Under the pieces are notes generated by a model. It made no database searches. It saw nothing but the letters and a program-made list of their open reading frames with translations, and was not told the origin of the DNA. Below, one piece after another: positions 61,209 to 64,000 of a DNA stretch of 64,000 bases (positions are counted from its first letter, which is position 1; the number at the start of each line of letters is the position of its first letter). The DNA comes from an uncultured Chlorobiaceae bacterium (GTDB lineage Bacteria > Bacteroidota > Chlorobiia > Chlorobiales > Chlorobiaceae), in NCBI GenBank assembly GCA_903994455.1, contig CAJEXI010000003.1:62001-126000 (forward strand), written 5' to 3'. Both the position numbers and the translations under genes were made by a program.

Positions 61209-64000
61209 ATGAGCCGCATGAGCAGAATGCTCTTGCTTGCTCTTGCTTTTTTGGCAGGTGCTGGCGGTACTGCATGGGCAAAGGAAGCGGTTGTGCTGCA
61301 ACAGGGCGTTGAGGTTCCCAAGGAGCCAAAGCCAGAAAAACAAAAGCCGGCGTGGCTTGATTATATGCCAGTGGCTACTGTTTTGCTTGGTATTACATCA
61401 GTAATCATCATTCTTTATCAGAGAAAGAGAAGAATAAAAGACGAGTTAGAAAAAAAAGAGGCACTTTCAGCCGCAGACCGGAAAAGGGAACAAGAGCAAA
61501 AAGATGCAGAGAATAAAAAGTACGCAGAGCGCTACCAGTCAGCCCTTGCAACGGAACTCGACAAAAGCAATCTTCCTGCATCAAATGCTCTCGACAGCTT
61601 TTCCGTAAAACTGACCGACACCTTTGTTTCGCTCAGCCTTTCAGAGACCTGGAAGAGCGACACAAAATTTATCCCTGCGAAAAGGCCGGAGCAGTCAAAA
61701 GAAAATCACCATATCCGAACACCAGAAGAGGTGATGGGGCTGGTTTTTAATAATTTTCCACTGATGCTTGTCATTGGTGATCCGGGTTCAGGCAAAACAA
61801 CCCTGCTGAGGCATTACGCCCTGACCTGTTTGAAAAAAGATGGTAACAAGCAAGATGGTTATAAAATGCTTGGCTTCACTGAACCAGTGATGGTCTTTTA
61901 TCTGGCGTTGCGTGAACTGAAAAAGAGCGCTTCCGGCTATGAATCCCTTGCTGACAACCTCTTTGCCTGGTCTGAAGATCATCAGCTCGGAATACCAAAA
62001 GCTCTCTTTTTCAACTGGTTGCACGATCAAAAAACATTGCTATTGCTCGACGGGCTGGATGAAATCAGCAATGTTGACGACAGAATCAAGGTGTGCAAGT
62101 GGATTGACCAGACCTCTGCAGGGCTTGCGAAGGCGCGTGTTGTTGTAACTTCACGTACAACCGGATACCGGAAGGGAGATGGAATTGAGATTGAGACTAG
62201 GCATGTTAGGGCAGATATCATGGAGTTTTCATCGGAGCAGCAGGCAACATTTTTAAAGAGATGGTTTAACGCTGCATTGTTGCGCGATCATCCTCTTGAT
62301 GCCGCAACTCAGCAAGAGCAGATAAAGAGTGATGCCCTTAAAAAAGCAGAGACCATTATTGCCTATTTGGCCAAAGAGGAGAACAAAAGCTTGCAGGCAT
62401 TGGCTGGCGTGCCTTTGCTGTTGCAGATCATGGCAACACTCTGGAAGGATCGCCAGTATCTGCCGGGAAGCCGTGTAAAGTTATACGATGCGGCCTTGGA
62501 CTACATGCTCGATTATCGTGATCGGCAAAAAAATATTGAGCCATTGCTTCCCGCTGACAAAGCAAGGAGAGTGCTGACTCCTCTCTCTCTCTGGATGCAG
62601 GAGGAGTTGAAAAAGGATGAAGCCCCCAGAGCTGAAGTGCAGGCAAGAATGCAGGAGAAGTTGCAAACCCAGCAAACCCCCCCTTCCGCAGAGGAGTTTT
62701 GCAAAAATCTTGTCGAACGGGCAGGCTTGCTGGTGGAGTATGGCGACACAGAGTATGTGTTTCGCCATAAATCATTCCGCGAGTTTATGGCAGGCGTTCA
62801 GCTCAAGGAAGATTGTCCTTACGATCGCCTCAACGCGCTTGTCACCCATTTTGGTGACGACTGGTGGGAAGAGCCGCTTCGATTTTTTATCGGGCAGGTG
62901 GATGACAAAGTTTTTGATCTCTTCATGCAAAAGCTCTTTGATTCACCGGTCACGGAGACATTGACGACAAAGAAGCAGGATTTGCTGGCAACTCTTATGA
63001 AGGAAGCCCTTGAAACAAAGAGCGATGCGTTACAGGCAAAGCTGCTCGACCCTAAAACCACTCCAAATCGGCAGCGGTATCTTATGGATTGTCTGAAAAC
63101 CATTGGCACAGGGAACCGGTCAGCAATTGATGTTGTCAGCAAATTTGCAGAATCGGGAATTACGGACAATGTTGATATCCTGCGTTATGCCGCTGAAATT
63201 ACTCGAAAGCAAGTGCAGCCAGAGACGCGTTCTGATGTTGAAAAGGGAGTTTCGGGGTTAGTCATGGATAAGCTTGGTGCGCAATACATCCTGATCAAGG
63301 GAGGAACCTTCAGATTCTCCTTGACGAAGCAGAAGGAAACTGTTCCAGACCTCTACGTTGCAAAATACACGGTGACCAATCAGCACTATCGTCGGTTTAT
63401 TAGCTATCTGGAGTCTCAAGAGAAAGAGTTTGAACGTATTGTCTCTGTCAAAGAGTATAAAAAGCGCTTGAATGCAACGGCAAAAGGTATAAAGGGATTT
63501 GGCGACTATCTTCAGCAAGGGAAAGAGTTGGCGACCCTTTTTCGCTCAGGCTATGATGACAACAAAAAATTCAACAAGGATGATCAGCCAGTTGTCTGGG
63601 TAAGCTGGTATGGTGCGAGTGCTTATTGCCTCTGGCTTTCATTGCTGGAGGGTAATGCTCTTTATCGCTTGCCCACAGAAAAGGAGTGGGAATATGCCGC
63701 AGGAGGAAGAGAGAGCAGGACGTTTCCCTGGGGTGAGGAAGAGCCGTCACCGAACCGTGCCAATTTCAATGAAAATGAGGGCACAACCACACCGGTAGGT
63801 CGTTATCCTGAGGGCGCGACACCGGAAGGGTTGTATGATATGGCTGGTAACGTGTGGGAGTGGATGGAAGATTTTTATGATAAAGATAAAAACTGGCGTT
63901 CAATACGGGGCGGCGCGTATTATGAGAGTAATGCTGATGCTCTGCGCTGCTCCTCCCGGCTCAACCACATTCCGAGGAGCAGCGACGGCGATGTTGGTTT
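61209..64000 (+). CDS. DGR target 5 (partial): membrane-anchored NACHT NTPase with FGE-like variable domain
   Basis: The frame is open from ATG 61209 (or 61167) to the window end, about 930 residues. N terminus: a signal-like helix (MLLLALAFLAGAGGTAWA), then WLDYMPVATVLLGITSVIII as a second membrane helix and a charged coiled-coil-like linker. NACHT: Walker A GDPGSGKTTLLRHY, Walker B LLLLDGLDEIS, SRTTGYRKGDG. Helical region with FRHKSFREFMAG. FGE-like domain: AKYTVTNQHYRRF, YRLPTEKEWEYAAGG, MAGNVWEWMED, RGGAYYESNADALRCSSR. Variable residues read L-N-H-I and S-S-D-G-D. The 3' end and flank lie outside the window. It is the partner of target 3 in the duplicated cassette. Confidence 0.85.
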   Translation, partial: MSRMSRMLLLALAFLAGAGGTAWAKEAVVLQQGVEVPKEPKPEKQKPAWLDYMPVATVLLGITSVIIILYQRKRRIKDELEKKEALSAADRKREQEQKDAENKKYAERYQSALATELDKSNLPASNALDSFSVKLTDTFVSLSLSETWKSDTKFIPAKRPEQSKENHHIRTPEEVMGLVFNNFPLMLVIGDPGSGKTTLLRHYALTCLKKDGNKQDGYKMLGFTEPVMVFYLALRELKKSASGYESLADNLFAWSEDHQLGIPKALFFNWLHDQKTLLLLDGLDEISNVDDRIKVCKWIDQTSAGLAKARVVVTSRTTGYRKGDGIEIETRHVRADIMEFSSEQQATFLKRWFNAALLRDHPLDAATQQEQIKSDALKKAETIIAYLAKEENKSLQALAGVPLLLQIMATLWKDRQYLPGSRVKLYDAALDYMLDYRDRQKNIEPLLPADKARRVLTPLSLWMQEELKKDEAPRAEVQARMQEKLQTQQTPPSAEEFCKNLVERAGLLVEYGDTEYVFRHKSFREFMAGVQLKEDCPYDRLNALVTHFGDDWWEEPLRFFIGQVDDKVFDLFMQKLFDSPVTETLTTKKQDLLATLMKEALETKSDALQAKLLDPKTTPNRQRYLMDCLKTIGTGNRSAIDVVSKFAESGITDNVDILRYAAEITRKQVQPETRSDVEKGVSGLVMDKLGAQYILIKGGTFRFSLTKQKETVPDLYVAKYTVTNQHYRRFISYLESQEKEFERIVSVKEYKKRLNATAKGIKGFGDYLQQGKELATLFRSGYDDNKKFNKDDQPVVWVSWYGASAYCLWLSLLEGNALYRLPTEKEWEYAAGGRESRTFPWGEEEPSPNRANFNENEGTTTPVGRYPEGATPEGLYDMAGNVWEWMEDFYDKDKNWRSIRGGAYYESNADALRCSSRLNHIPRSSDGDVG
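63933..64000 (+). repeat. DGR variable repeat VR5 (cut by the window end)
   Basis: 68 bases of the repeat are visible and match the template without gaps; 10 of 18 core adenines are changed. It is the only VR without CTC at the fifth variable codon (AGC here). Confidence 0.92.

Overview
The window looks like a chromosomal segment of a green sulfur bacterium (Chlorobiaceae). The reasons are a bacteriochlorophyll gene (bchC-like), a class I fumarase next to a biotin-dependent pyruvate carboxylase subunit (both fit a reductive TCA cycle), a 16-haem c-type cytochrome with a membrane cytochrome b partner, and an Fe superoxide dismutase. The species cannot be named from the sequence alone.

Region 1 (1-28.1 kb) is ordinary chromosome with moderate GC. 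It holds the end of htpG, a ferritin-like/VIT1 iron transporter, an APH/kinase fusion, uspA, fumarase-pycB-ogt, a leucine-rich-repeat protein, dnaE, trxA-trxB, a cytochrome b/cytochrome c/Nudix operon, rlmI, two small lipoproteins, sodB, coaE, tatC, a polyprenyl synthase, a PASTA protein, a nucleoside/sugar-type ABC ATPase and permease, and bchC.

Region 2 (28.4-38.9 kb) is a visibly AT-rich island. It carries four TerD-family proteins, two TerY-type vWA proteins, a PP2C phosphatase, a Ser/Thr kinase with a zinc ribbon, and a PMCA-type calcium P-ATPase. This is a Ter-type stress-response or phosphosignalling cluster and was probably acquired horizontally.

Region 3 (38.9 kb to the window end) is the most interesting part: a diversity-generating retroelement (DGR) with one reverse transcriptase (50745-51782), one avd gene (50034-50387) and one template repeat (about 50448-50549). 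It appears to serve five variable repeats at the 3' ends of five large paralogous genes: 39147-42353, 46778-49897, 52447-55398, 56279-59407 and 61209 to beyond 64000. Each target has an N-terminal module, a NACHT/STAND NTPase and a C-terminal formylglycine-generating-enzyme-like (C-type-lectin-fold) domain. The N-terminal module is a DUF4062/TIR-like effector or a membrane anchor. Inside the core, 47 differences from the template across five repeats all fall on template adenines, in nine AAC/AAT codons. This is the signature of adenine-directed mutagenic retrohoming. The proteins look like NLR-like sensors with a diversified recognition face.

The region has also been remodelled. A segmental duplication produced a second copy of the cassette (about 56.2-61.2 kb) whose avd is truncated and whose template and RT are deleted, leaving a readable scar. 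Relics of further target genes lie at 38947 and 44931-45262. A hipBA pair, a DUF4143 ATPase, DUF2442 genes and broken toxin-antitoxin or restriction fragments fill the spaces. The last target runs off the window, so more of the array may lie beyond it.
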